Assembly (NCBI RefSeq): GCF_000211815.1
Contig: NZ_GL890825.1
Span: 29,720 to 93,719 of the forward strand
DNA: 64,000 nucleotides
Origin: Moorena producens 3L
Lineage (GTDB): Bacteria > Cyanobacteriota > Cyanobacteriia > Cyanobacteriales > Coleofasciculaceae
Direction: 5' to 3'
Below are positions 36,802 through 46,491 of this stretch, one piece after another; positions within the stretch are counted from its first letter, which is position 1; the number at the start of each line of letters is the position of its first letter. The notes beneath the pieces are model-generated. The model was not told the origin of the DNA and searched no databases. It saw only the letters and a program-made list of their open reading frames with translations. The position numbers were made by a program, and so were the translations under genes.

Positions 36802-37151
36802 TACAGGGAGTCGGGAGTCGGGAGTCGGGAGTCGGGAGTCGGGAGTCGGGAGTAGGGAGTCGGGAGTAGGGAGTAGGGAGTAGGGAGTAGGGGGAAGAAA
36901 ATTGACTGTACCTCATAAGTAGCATAAACGCTATAGTTAACGTTTAACTTTAGTAACTTATTAATAACTTAAGCGATCGCATCTTATTGAAGGTCAACCG
37001 TCACCCATCAACCGTCACCCATCAACCTTCAACCTTCAACCTTCAACCTTGAACCCTAAACCTTCAACCTTGAACCCTAAACCTTCAACCTTCAACCTTC
37101 AACCCTAAACCCTCAACCTTCAACCTTCAACTCTCCCTCAACCGTCAGCCC
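36802..37151. repeat. GGGAGTC and CAACCTT tandem arrays
   Basis: GGGAGTC/GGGAGTA units fill 36808-36892, and CCTTCAA/CCCTAAA units fill about 36990-37155. The spacer has a GCGATCGC site. No gene is seen. Confidence 0.8.
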
Positions 37152-37334
37152 TCAACCAAATTTGATAATCATAGCTTGCACCAGCTGAATAATTTCAAAG
37201 GTGACGAAGACGCTGAGAATAATTGTCACTAATTTATTCAGTATCGGTATGTTGCCATACCCAAACCAAGAGGCAACAAACTTGATTAACACCATACAAA
37301 TGGCGCTAATGATTAAAAATTGCAGGAGTGCCAT
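37152..37334 (-). CDS. Small two-helix membrane protein
   Basis: The 60-residue hydrophobic protein has predicted helices at about 3-22 (LLQFLIISAICMVLIKFVAS) and 34-55 (KLVTIILSVFVTFEIIQLV), separated by a short loop with GYGN. Function unknown. It stands alone between repeat arrays, and GGGAA upstream of ATG 37334 is a weak ribosome site. The clean two-helix pattern favours a real gene. Confidence 0.45.
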   Translation of the reverse strand: MALLQFLIISAICMVLIKFVASWFGYGNIPILNKLVTIILSVFVTFEIIQLVQAMIIKFG

Positions 37335-37645
37335 AGTTTGATTCCCTGATTAACACGAAACAAGTCAGTAATCTAGTGTATTCCCTATTCAATAAGGAGT
37401 ACCCTAATTACAAGGAAAATTTTAGAAAAATCTTAAACAATCAATCAAAATTAACCGCTAAGCATTCAGCTATCAGCTATCAGCTATCAGCTAAAGGCAT
37501 GTGGTCACGCTACGGGAACAGTTTATGCCCATAGTGCACGTTACTTGAAAAATAAGCTGACGGCACCTCAAGTAGCGTGAGCTTTTAGCTCACGGCTGAC
37601 GGCACCTCAAGCAGCGTGCGCGTAGCGCATATGCTTACATTGACC
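37335..37645. other. Gene-free stretch with short repeats
   Basis: TCAGCTA units (37466-37490) and a duplicated GACGGCACCTCAAG(T/C)AGCGTG string (about 37560 and 37600) are the only visible structure. Confidence 0.5.
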
Positions 37646-39997
37646 CTATTGTGATCCGTAGTATATTCCCCTACCATTGGTACCAATAAAGACAAGTCCG
37701 AACTCCTGCTTACTCGCCTCCATCACACCAGGTCTATTGCCAATTGGTCGGGAGCGATCGCCCATCCGTGTCCATGTGCGTCCCATGTCAAGAGACTGGA
37801 ATATTCCTGGTTCTTCGGCACGGCTTTTGGCTGAGCTTCCTGAAGTCCCTGTAGCTTCTTGATTCCTAACCCCATTCTCAAGATTGGGAACATTTCCATC
37901 AATATTTCCATAAATATACAGTGCTGGAGTGTCACTCCCCTGGGGTGCTTTACCAAAAGCAAATAGGTGAGCTCTGGTGACTGAAGGCAGCTTAAGGAAT
38001 GACTTACCGCCATCGGTAGAGCGATAAAAACCCTTGCGGTCTAGACTCAGCCAAATTTCGCCCTTAACCCCTGGCACCGTTTTCAGGGAATGCCAACCTT
38101 CATTCCGCAGTGAATTATTCACAACTTGAAAGGATGAGCCACCATCATTGGAACGATAGACTTTGCCTTTGGCATAGTAATAAAACCTGTTGCCATCTAC
38201 AGGGTCTGCCGCTAAAGATTGAGACCAATTCCATGGACCACCGGGACCATTGGGTAATCCTGACACCTTTTGCCAGGTCACCCCTCCATCCTTAGTGCGC
38301 AACGGCTGACCTTGACTAACTGTCACAACAAATAAATTGGGGTTAGTAGCAGACATAGCCACCCGCATCGGCATAGTATTGTCTGGGAATGAGGCAAACT
38401 CTTGCCATGTCAGACCACCATCAGTGGAAGTCGCGCCAGTATAGGTTGAATTCCAGCGGTAACCACCAACCCGAACCATCTGTAAGGGTTTAGTTTCACA
38501 GTAAGCAATACTATAGGTATCTTGGAATGACTTACCAGGTTCCCCCAGACCAAGTCGTTGAGAGGGGTAAGTATCTAATCCTTGGTTATGGTAGAAACCA
38601 TCCACATCCGCCACCCCACTTACCAGTATGGGACCACGGGGTGGTGAAACCAGAGTGAACGGAACAACTTCCTCGTGTCCGGCGGCATAGTTAGTCCAAA
38701 CAACGGGATTAGCATTAAGATCATCTGTCCGCCATACACCATACCAATCCGTAAACCACACTCTTCCCGGTACTTTCGGGTCAAATTCCATCCCTGCCAT
38801 ATGATTGGCAAAAAACTTCTTCGGCCACCAGGGAATAGTGTTGTTAGCAGAAGACTGCTGCTGTTTCCAGGTAGCGCCGCCATCCAACGAACGGTAGAAT
38901 TTAGTTTTTTGTGTGCGGTTTAGGGCAACTATGATATCCTCACGATTAGCAGGATTCACACTGACCGGACCAAAAATCCGATTAGATCCCCCTGGTTTCA
39001 TGGTTTTCCAGACACCATTGGCATACTTGTGGACTCCAGGATTACTGGTACTGGTAACGTAGAGGATTTTATTGTTTCCCACAGCCATGCGATTGACTGT
39101 TTTTGGGCTACCAGCTACCTGAGTCCAGCTGACCCCAGAGTCAGTAGATTTGTAGATGCCATCTCCATAGGGCGAAGCATACACTAAGCCCGGTACCTGT
39201 GTATCAAAGACAATCGCTGTAATACCAATTTTGTTATCTGGTTTACCTGCAAAAGAAGTCACGTTTTCCCAGGTTGCACCAGCATCCGATGATTTCCAAA
39301 GTCCATCTTCTCTAGAGCCGAACAGGATAATATTGGAATTGAACGGATCAACAGCTAGTCTCTCTCCTAGCCATTTTTTCTTGTGGTTAGCCCCCATCTT
39401 GAGCTCTAGGTTCAACTTTGTCCAAGTTTGTCCTTTATCGGTAGATTTAAATAGTGCTCCTGGTTCAGCCCAGGGATATTTTCCAGCTGCAATATAGACA
39501 ATAGTGGGATCATTGGGATCAACAGCCAGTGCTTCTCCTCCATAGTAGTTTCTATCAGAGAAGGGAAAGTGTTCTGTCAGGGGAATCCAACGTTGTTTCG
39601 CCTCATCCCAACGATAGAAGCCACCCACATCAGTCCGAATATAAACTAAGTCTTTCTCCAGTGGATGGAGGTAAACACCAGTGACATAACCACCACCTCC
39701 GATCGCTACATTAGTTGTGCCGAGGCGGATGTTGTTCTGGTATTTCCGAGAGCTAACTACCTCAGCCTGTCCTGAATTTACCTTAACGATATCAGTGACT
39801 AATACAATTGACCCCAGCATCATCAAACTAGTCAGGATCATCAGTCCTAGAGTAACCCTTTGCCTAAACCAAGGGTTTGGTTGGGTAATAGCTCGAATCC
39901 GGTGATTGGGAATCCACTTAGCAAGGGTTAGCCCAATCGCAAAAATAAATAAGCCTAAAAGCACCCTGAGTGCGATCGCAAGCAAGTCAATCATCAA
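37646..39997 (-). CDS. Membrane-anchored Asp-box (BNR/sortilin-like, GH74-like) beta-propeller protein
   Basis: The 783-residue protein has two N-terminal hydrophobic segments (about 3-24 and 47-69) and then a long extracytoplasmic domain. At least nine Asp-box motifs of the S-x-D-x-G-x-T/S-W/F type are visible, for example STDKGQTWTKL, SSDAGATWENV, SLDGGATWKQQ, STDGGLTWQEF and SLDMGRTWTRM. This pattern, with DVGGFYRWDEA and FTDWYGVWRTDD, resembles the tandem propellers of GH74 xyloglucanases. It could trim or bind the polysaccharide made by the genes upstream. The catalytic Asp pair cannot be assigned with certainty. It is last in the minus-strand polysaccharide cluster. Confidence 0.75.
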   Translation of the reverse strand: MMIDLLAIALRVLLGLFIFAIGLTLAKWIPNHRIRAITQPNPWFRQRVTLGLMILTSLMMLGSIVLVTDIVKVNSGQAEVVSSRKYQNNIRLGTTNVAIGGGGYVTGVYLHPLEKDLVYIRTDVGGFYRWDEAKQRWIPLTEHFPFSDRNYYGGEALAVDPNDPTIVYIAAGKYPWAEPGALFKSTDKGQTWTKLNLELKMGANHKKKWLGERLAVDPFNSNIILFGSREDGLWKSSDAGATWENVTSFAGKPDNKIGITAIVFDTQVPGLVYASPYGDGIYKSTDSGVSWTQVAGSPKTVNRMAVGNNKILYVTSTSNPGVHKYANGVWKTMKPGGSNRIFGPVSVNPANREDIIVALNRTQKTKFYRSLDGGATWKQQQSSANNTIPWWPKKFFANHMAGMEFDPKVPGRVWFTDWYGVWRTDDLNANPVVWTNYAAGHEEVVPFTLVSPPRGPILVSGVADVDGFYHNQGLDTYPSQRLGLGEPGKSFQDTYSIAYCETKPLQMVRVGGYRWNSTYTGATSTDGGLTWQEFASFPDNTMPMRVAMSATNPNLFVVTVSQGQPLRTKDGGVTWQKVSGLPNGPGGPWNWSQSLAADPVDGNRFYYYAKGKVYRSNDGGSSFQVVNNSLRNEGWHSLKTVPGVKGEIWLSLDRKGFYRSTDGGKSFLKLPSVTRAHLFAFGKAPQGSDTPALYIYGNIDGNVPNLENGVRNQEATGTSGSSAKSRAEEPGIFQSLDMGRTWTRMGDRSRPIGNRPGVMEASKQEFGLVFIGTNGRGIYYGSQ

Positions 39998-40149
39998 AAA
40001 AATAGATCAGCAACTTGGACAAGACTTACCCAGTAACTCTACTAATAGAGTACGTTAATAACTCACCCTACTATTTATATCGATTTATAGGGTTTGTTGC
40101 CCAGTTTTTTCTAAGTCTTACAGAATGCTGCTGTGTCTTCTAGCTACCG

Positions 40150-40938
40150 CTAAGGCGTAGCCAAGAAATTCCAAGCAGAGTCTTCTTCACAGATTATCGT
40201 AAATTCAGGCTCACTGAGGGGAGCTAACCCCTTTAGCCAACTGTTAAGTTTAAAAATATTCAAACCACACTGGTTGACTAGCAAATCATACATCATACCT
40301 GGCGTTATTTTATAATCAACCATGCCACTATGACCAAATTCAAAGACTAGGTAAGGCTTGTGGGTTTTTAAGGTTCGGATAGCACCTTTGAAAACCTGAA
40401 ACTCTGCTCCTTCTACATCTACCTTAATGAAATTAACCTTGAAGTCAGGTTGAAGGATGTCATCAAGTTTTTGAGTTTTGATAGCAATAGATTCTGTTTG
40501 AGCATTGTTATAACCCCAATAGCTGTAGTCTCTTTGTTTTAGACCACTGAGTGCTGGGGCATCAACAACATGCCAGAACGTGGTTTCTCCCTCTAAATCA
40601 CTCAAGGCAATTTGCCTAACATCAACCTTTGGGAACCGTTTTTGCAGCCTAGTAGCCAGCCGGGGGAGCGGCTCGAAAGCATAGTGATGACCGAGGGGAG
40701 CCAGTTGGCATATTTTTGTCAACACACTCCCCATGTTGCTACCCACATCGATACAGTTTGAGGATTTGTCTAAAATCCGCTTCATAATCTGATAGACATA
40801 GGTGTCATCTTGCCTGCTGGTCAGGATCTTTTGGCTAGGAGGCTTGATCAAATCAACAATACTTCTTGCCACAGGCTCAAACGGTGTGCCAATCAATAAC
40901 TCTTTCAGATTAGTTTTTATGGTTAAAGGTAGATTCAT
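40150..40938 (-). CDS. FkbM family methyltransferase
   Basis: The 262-residue protein has the FkbM SAM-binding motif SNCIDVGSNMGSVLTKI, then HHYAFEPLPRLATRLQKRFP and IKVDVEGAEFQVFKGA. Such enzymes O-methylate sugars or other hydroxyls, and in this cluster a polysaccharide residue is the likely substrate. Length is normal. Transcribed with the glycosyltransferases on the minus strand. ATG 40938. Confidence 0.88.
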   Translation of the reverse strand: MNLPLTIKTNLKELLIGTPFEPVARSIVDLIKPPSQKILTSRQDDTYVYQIMKRILDKSSNCIDVGSNMGSVLTKICQLAPLGHHYAFEPLPRLATRLQKRFPKVDVRQIALSDLEGETTFWHVVDAPALSGLKQRDYSYWGYNNAQTESIAIKTQKLDDILQPDFKVNFIKVDVEGAEFQVFKGAIRTLKTHKPYLVFEFGHSGMVDYKITPGMMYDLLVNQCGLNIFKLNSWLKGLAPLSEPEFTIICEEDSAWNFLATP

Positions 40939-41181
40939 TTTTTAGCTGCGTATAAACCTCAGCTTTTATTTTATCGCAGAAAATAATGAGGGTTGAGGAG
41001 TTTTATATACAAATTTTTATAAAAGCTTTACAAAGTGTTTGTAAAGCACCATATCATACTAAATCCTGTTCACACAGTGGCTTAGGCGTGCAAAACCTCA
41101 AACCCTCTCCCCATGTCCCTATCACCCCATCTCCCCATCAGTAAGAAAAGCTACTTTCACAACCGGACTTAGTATCAAATA

Positions 41182-42195
41182 CTAAGCTTGCTCCTGATAA
41201 ATTCGGCGCTTTTGTGAAGCTCCTGTCGTTTTTAAAGCCACAGCTTCCATTTGCTGGTAAATAGTTTTAGGTAAAAGTCGGAGCAAATAAGCAGCAGCCC
41301 CCGTCAACAGAGTACGAAGCGGTTCCTCTAGCAAAATACGCCAGTAAGTCGCTAAAGCCTTATTAAACAATTCTGTTGCCATCAAGCCTTCGTTGATGCT
41401 GAGGGCACGTCGAGCACCAAACCGTAAATAATAGGCGCGGGCTGGGTTTTCACATTCAGCAATTACCTCTGGAGCATAGGCACGTGTTTTATCAATCACC
41501 TTTTCTAGAGAGTTTATATGCTTGAGTATACTAGCTGAATGCCCTTGTGAATGAATACGATATAAAGTTAGCGCCTCTGGCAAACCTTCCATCTGCCAAT
41601 CAGTTTTAATCGCCATGCGCAGCCAACATTCCACGTCTTCGATATTGTGTAATTCAGTATCAAAATAAGCCTCCTCCGTAGCTTGATCGTTTCGGTATCG
41701 AATTGCTTCAAACACTTCTCGCCGAATCACTGGTGTTGAACCATTCCCAATCGGATTACGACACATGATATAATCTGTAGTTATATCTTTAGTTTTGGCT
41801 ATTTGATAGATTCCTAACGGACTTCCTGTTTCATCAATGAACGCAGAATAGCTAAAACTGACTCCTACATGGGGTGATGTTTCTAGATGTAAAACATGCT
41901 TTTCTAGCTTTTCTGGAACCCATAGATCATCTCCATCTAAGAAAGCGATATACTCTCCTTGAGCATGGCGAATACCAGTATTTCTAGCGGCTGAGACTCC
42001 TTGATTATCCTGACGAATAATTTTAATTCTCGGATCGTTAATTTGTTGACATATTTGGATACTGTTGTCAGGAGAGCCATCATCAATGAGTAGCAACTCA
42101 AAATTTTTATAGGTTTGGGCGAGCACAGATTCTACTGTGGCTGCTATATATTTTTCAACCTTATAGACTGGAATAATTACCGATACTTTTTTCAT
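41182..42195 (-). CDS. Family 2 glycosyltransferase (type A, copy 2)
   Basis: The 337-residue GT-A enzyme has KVSVIIPVYKVEKYIAATV, LLIDDGSPDNS, ARNTGIRHAQGEYIAFLDGD (donor and metal binding DGDD) and an acceptor-side region with EDVECWLRMA. It transfers a sugar from a nucleotide donor; which sugar is not readable. It is a close paralogue of the gene at 44257-45282, sharing the tail AVALKTTGxSQKRRI, and so is half of a duplicated gene pair. Cytosolic face of the membrane. Confidence 0.9.
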   Translation of the reverse strand: MKKVSVIIPVYKVEKYIAATVESVLAQTYKNFELLLIDDGSPDNSIQICQQINDPRIKIIRQDNQGVSAARNTGIRHAQGEYIAFLDGDDLWVPEKLEKHVLHLETSPHVGVSFSYSAFIDETGSPLGIYQIAKTKDITTDYIMCRNPIGNGSTPVIRREVFEAIRYRNDQATEEAYFDTELHNIEDVECWLRMAIKTDWQMEGLPEALTLYRIHSQGHSASILKHINSLEKVIDKTRAYAPEVIAECENPARAYYLRFGARRALSINEGLMATELFNKALATYWRILLEEPLRTLLTGAAAYLLRLLPKTIYQQMEAVALKTTGASQKRRIYQEQA

Positions 42196-42348
42196 AGTAG
42201 ACTCAAACCTTGAAATTAGTTAATCATGCTAGAAAAGCACAAAGTAAATAAAGATACGATTCCAAACTAGGTAAACCCTTATAGAATAATATTACTCTAT
42301 AAGGTTTTTTAATTTTGAATTTTGAATTTTGAATTCCGCCCAGCGGTA

Positions 42349-43362
42349 CTAGTTTTGGACAAGAGGCTGTTTTTTAACATTTTTGAGCAGCTTAGAGACA
42401 AGCAATTCAATTTGAGCATATAAAGACTTCGGTAATAACCAAAGCATATAAGCGGCTATTAAGGTTAAGATTGTTCGCTGTGGCTGTTCTAGTAGGATAA
42501 GCCAGTGATTGGATAATGAGCGATGTATAAATGTCACAGCATCTGAACCTACTTTAAGACGAACCGCACTCCTAGCCAAGTACCGCAATTGGTAAGCCCT
42601 AGAAATGTTTTCCCATCGGCTGGTCACTTTGGGAGCATAGGAACGGGTCTTTTCAATCATTTGTTCCAAGGACTCGAACTGTTTGAAGAGATTGGCTGAC
42701 AACCCTTGTGTATTAATTCGATACAGGGTTAGTGCTTCAGGTATTCCCTCAATTTTCCAGTCAGTTTGAATAGCGATGCGAAGCCAACATTCAATATCTT
42801 CAGCACGACGGAAGTTTTCATCAAAGTAATAATCTTCTGTAGGGCCGTAAAGATTATCCTGATACTTAATTTTGTCAAAGACTTCGCGACGAACTACAGC
42901 AGCCGAACCGTTCCCGATCGGACTCTCTCGAAACAAATCAGATATAGTAATATTAGTGAGCTTAGGCATTAGATAGGCACCCATAAAATTTCCAGCTTCA
43001 TCAATCAAAGCAGAACGGCAAAAACTAACCCCTACCTCTGGAAATTTTTCTAAGTGTTCAATATGTCTTTCCAGTTTCTGAGGCAACCACAAGTCGTCTC
43101 CATCTAAAAAGGCTAAATAATCTCCTTTGGCATGGCGAATTCCTGTATTTCGCGCTCCAGCAAGTCCCCGATTAGTTTGGTGAATAATCTTAAGTCGATG
43201 ATCCGAGAATTCTTGACAAATTTTTATACTACTGTCTGGGGATTCATCGTCAATAATGAGCAGTTCAAAGTTTTGATAATTCTGGTTGATAACCGACTGT
43301 ACTGCGCTAGCAATATACTTTTCAACTCCGTATACTGGGATAATTATCGAAACAGTTTTCAT
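42349..43362 (-). CDS. Family 2 glycosyltransferase (type B, copy 2)
   Basis: The 337-residue GT-A enzyme has VSIIIPVYGVEKYIASAVQS, LLIIDDESPDSS, NRGLAGARNTGIRHAKGDYL and FLDGDDLWLPQKLE. It is much closer to 45318-46343 than to its neighbours (shared ESPDSSIKICQEFSDHR and RRAEDIECWLRIAIQTDWK), marking it as copy B of the duplicated pair. An AT-rich gap with AATTTTG repeats follows its stop. Confidence 0.9.
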   Translation of the reverse strand: MKTVSIIIPVYGVEKYIASAVQSVINQNYQNFELLIIDDESPDSSIKICQEFSDHRLKIIHQTNRGLAGARNTGIRHAKGDYLAFLDGDDLWLPQKLERHIEHLEKFPEVGVSFCRSALIDEAGNFMGAYLMPKLTNITISDLFRESPIGNGSAAVVRREVFDKIKYQDNLYGPTEDYYFDENFRRAEDIECWLRIAIQTDWKIEGIPEALTLYRINTQGLSANLFKQFESLEQMIEKTRSYAPKVTSRWENISRAYQLRYLARSAVRLKVGSDAVTFIHRSLSNHWLILLEQPQRTILTLIAAYMLWLLPKSLYAQIELLVSKLLKNVKKQPLVQN

Positions 43363-44256
43363 AGGCTAAAATTTATGAGGTTGTGATCGGTTAGCTATAA
43401 GTATTATCTGGTCTAGCTTTAGGTACTTAATTTACCAAAATTATCAACCCGATTTTTATTAAACTTGGACGAACTAATCAGGGATTGAGTTCTCAATAAT
43501 TCAAACTATGCTTCTTTTGTCTATGTATAGTTTTGTCTAGGTATAGTTGATAAGTCACTGTAAGCTTAAACCTCAAGCTGGCAAGTACTTTGGGGCGCTG
43601 GTCGCCCCCCAGATAAATTTTATTAGTTTTTGTTTTATAGTTTTATAGTTATCAAGTTTTGTATAATAATTTTTGTTTAATTGTATAATATATTTTCCGG
43701 TAGCATTGGTAGTATATACGACAACTAGATAAGACAGTGAACGTCAAAAGTAGGCAATTAAGCAATATCATGATTTCAATCTGCCATCCCTGTAAGCTTA
43801 TATAAAAGCGATAAAACCAGACTTTATAGAAGTATATCATAATCAAAAAATATAGCAAAAAAAAATGTCTAGCGATAGATATAATTTATCAAAACTAGAC
43901 ATAAATTTCACAATTAGTAGACATAAATTTTACAATTAGCTACAACTCACAAAATATCCAATTTCACTGTCTTGATGCCGTCGCGAATGGAGAGGGGCTG
44001 TGCTCACAGGGGTAGGTTTTTTACATTTGGGTGGGGAGTGGGGAGTCGGGAATCGGGAGTGGGGAGTGGCTGACAAGGGTAGGTTTTTTACTTTGGAGAT
44101 AGGTAATAGGTAATAGGTAATAGGTAATAGGTAATAGGTAATGGGTAATGGGTAATGGGTAATGGGGAATGGATCATTGGCAGACCTATTACCCATTACC
44201 CCAAAACCAGCATGCATTGGTAGCAGGGTTTTAGCTATTTGCTAATAGATGACATT
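43363..44256. repeat. Gene-free stretch between duplicated GT pairs, with tandem repeats
   Basis: About 43390-43930 is AT-rich with no gene seen. About 44025-44075 has GGGAGTGGGGAG units with two GGTAGGTTTTTTAC copies, and about 44098-44170 is a TAGGTAA/TGGGTAA array. The gap separates the two B-A glycosyltransferase units. Confidence 0.7.
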
Positions 44257-45282
44257 TCATGTACCTCTGATTGCTTGAGAAATCCGGCGCTTTTGTGAAG
44301 ACCCTGTGGTTTTTAAAGCTACAGCTTCTATATGCTTGTAAAGATTCTGAGGTATAACCCAGAGCAAATAGGCTGCAGCCCCAGTTAACACAGTACGACG
44401 TGGTTCTTCCCAGAGCATCTGCCAGTAGGTACCCAGAGCTTGGTTGAAGAATTCGACAGCCATGGCACCATCTCTCAAGGTAACTGCCCTACGAGCTAGA
44501 TACCTCAAATGGTAAGCACGGGCACGGTTTTCCCACTCAACCACCACCTCAGGAGCATAGGAACGAGTCTTCTCAATTACCTGTTCCCAAGACTTTTGTT
44601 TTTTGAACAAGTTAGCTGATATACCACCGGAATTTACTCGGTATAGAGTCAAAGAGTCAGCAATGCCTTCCAGGTGCCAATTGGTTTGGATAGCAATGCG
44701 AAACCAACAATCCAAATCCTGTGACCCTTGCAATCCTTCATCCCAATAAAAGTCTTTGGTCTTTCCGTTGATAGTCTCTTGGTACTTAATGGCTTCAAAT
44801 ACCTGCTTGCGGAACACAGCACAGGAGCCATTACTAATAGGATTACGGCAAATTATGTCACCGATGGTGATGTCCTTCAGCTTGGGAAGTTGATAGATTC
44901 CTAGGGGATTTCCTGCTTCATCGATAAACCCAGAACAGCTAAAGCTAATCCCCAAATTTGGATTGTTTTCCAAATGTTCAATATGTTTTTCTAGCTTTTG
45001 AGGCAACCATAGGTCATCGCCATCTAAAAATGCTATATACTCTCCCTGGGCTTGGCGGATGCCTTCATTCCTTGCTGCATTAGCTCCCTGATTTTCCTGA
45101 CGAATAATTTTGATCCTCGGGTCTAGGAACTCCTGGCAAATCTCTACACTGTGGTCAGGAGAACCATCATCAATGAGCAAATATTCAAAATTTTGGTAAG
45201 TTTGATCCAAAACTGACTGTACTGTAGCAGCAATATACTTCTCAACGTTGTAGACTGGAGTAATGACAGAAACTTTTTTCAT
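44257..45282 (-). CDS. Family 2 glycosyltransferase (type A, copy 1)
   Basis: The 341-residue GT-A enzyme has KVSVITPVYNVEKYIAATVQ, LLIDDGSPDHS, ARNEGIRQAQGEYIAFLDGD and the ending ALKTTGSSQKRRISQ, nearly matching the gene at 41182-42195. It lies 35 bases after the type B gene at 45318 on the same strand, so the two are surely co-transcribed. Donor and acceptor unknown. Confidence 0.9.
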   Translation of the reverse strand: MKKVSVITPVYNVEKYIAATVQSVLDQTYQNFEYLLIDDGSPDHSVEICQEFLDPRIKIIRQENQGANAARNEGIRQAQGEYIAFLDGDDLWLPQKLEKHIEHLENNPNLGISFSCSGFIDEAGNPLGIYQLPKLKDITIGDIICRNPISNGSCAVFRKQVFEAIKYQETINGKTKDFYWDEGLQGSQDLDCWFRIAIQTNWHLEGIADSLTLYRVNSGGISANLFKKQKSWEQVIEKTRSYAPEVVVEWENRARAYHLRYLARRAVTLRDGAMAVEFFNQALGTYWQMLWEEPRRTVLTGAAAYLLWVIPQNLYKHIEAVALKTTGSSQKRRISQAIRGT

Positions 45283-45317
45283 TTTATCACCGATATTATA
45301 GTGAATGACTAAGACAA

Positions 45318-46343
45318 TTATTGTCCAAGTTGGTCTTGCAAAATCTGACGTCTTTGGATCATTCCCACTACTTTAACAGCCAGAACTTCGAGGTGGGAAT
45401 ATAGGGGCTTAGGCAACAGCCAAAGTAAATAGGCAGCAGCCAAAGTCCGAAGGGTACGGCTTGGTTCTTCCAAGAGAAGACGCCAGTAAGTTGCCAAAGC
45501 AGCGTTAATTAGTTTGACAGACATTGGTCCATCTTTAAGACGTACTGCACTACGAGCAAAGTTTCGCAATCGATAGGCCAGGGCTAAATTTCCCCACTTC
45601 TCAATCAATTCAGGAGCGTAGGAGCGAGTTTTTTCTAGTACTTGTTTCCAGGAATCTAACTGTTTGACTAAGTTCGCTGAAAGACTGGCTGAATTGACTC
45701 GATATAGGGTTAGTGCTTCAGGGATTCCCTCAATTTTCCAGTCTGTCTGAATCGCAATACGTAGCCAACATTCAATATCTTCAGCGCGGCGAAAGTTTTC
45801 ATCAAAGTAAAAATCTTCTGTAGTGCCGTAAAGGTTATCTTGATACTTAAGGGCTTCAAAGACTTCCCGTCGAATTACGGGAGCTGAACCATTACCAATA
45901 GGACTAGACCGGAATAAATCTGATCGGGTAATGTCCTTTAACTTAGGCATTAGATAAGTGTTCAATAAATTTCCAGATTCATCAATCAATGCAGAACGGC
46001 TAAAACTAACCCCTACCTCTGGCAATTTTTCTAGGTGTTCAATATGTCTTTCCAGTTTGTGAGGCAACCATAAGTCATCCCCATCTAAAAACGCTAAATA
46101 ATCTCCTTCGGCATGGCGAATTCCTGTATTGCGCGCTCCAGCAAGTCCCCGATTAGTTTGATGAATAATCTTAATTCGATGATCCGAGAATTCTTGACAA
46201 ATTTTTATACTACTGTCTGGGGATTCATCGTCAATAATGAGCAGTTCAAAGTTGGTATAGGTCTGGTCGAGAACAGACTGCACCGCTGCTGCAATATACT
46301 TTTCAACTCCGTAGACGGGAATAATGACAGAAACATGTTTCAT
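45318..46343 (-). CDS. Family 2 glycosyltransferase (type B, copy 1)
   Basis: The 341-residue GT-A enzyme has VSVIIPVYGVEKYIAAAVQS, LLIIDDESPDSSIKICQEFS, NRGLAGARNTGIRHAEGDYL and FLDGDDLWLPHKLE. The high likeness to 42349-43362 runs through the C-terminal part. It follows the flippase fusion gene in the cluster after a gap of about 150 bases. Confidence 0.9.
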   Translation of the reverse strand: MKHVSVIIPVYGVEKYIAAAVQSVLDQTYTNFELLIIDDESPDSSIKICQEFSDHRIKIIHQTNRGLAGARNTGIRHAEGDYLAFLDGDDLWLPHKLERHIEHLEKLPEVGVSFSRSALIDESGNLLNTYLMPKLKDITRSDLFRSSPIGNGSAPVIRREVFEALKYQDNLYGTTEDFYFDENFRRAEDIECWLRIAIQTDWKIEGIPEALTLYRVNSASLSANLVKQLDSWKQVLEKTRSYAPELIEKWGNLALAYRLRNFARSAVRLKDGPMSVKLINAALATYWRLLLEEPSRTLRTLAAAYLLWLLPKPLYSHLEVLAVKVVGMIQRRQILQDQLGQ

Positions 46344-46491
46344 TGTTTGACCAGTGGTTTTAAATAGAACTAGTTTTAATTTTATTTATTTTTTTAAAGA
46401 AAATTTCTCAAAAAAAATAGATAAATACTTGAAACTGACAACTGACGACTAAAAATTACCTCCTGACCACTATCATCTTCCCAGGAACTGA

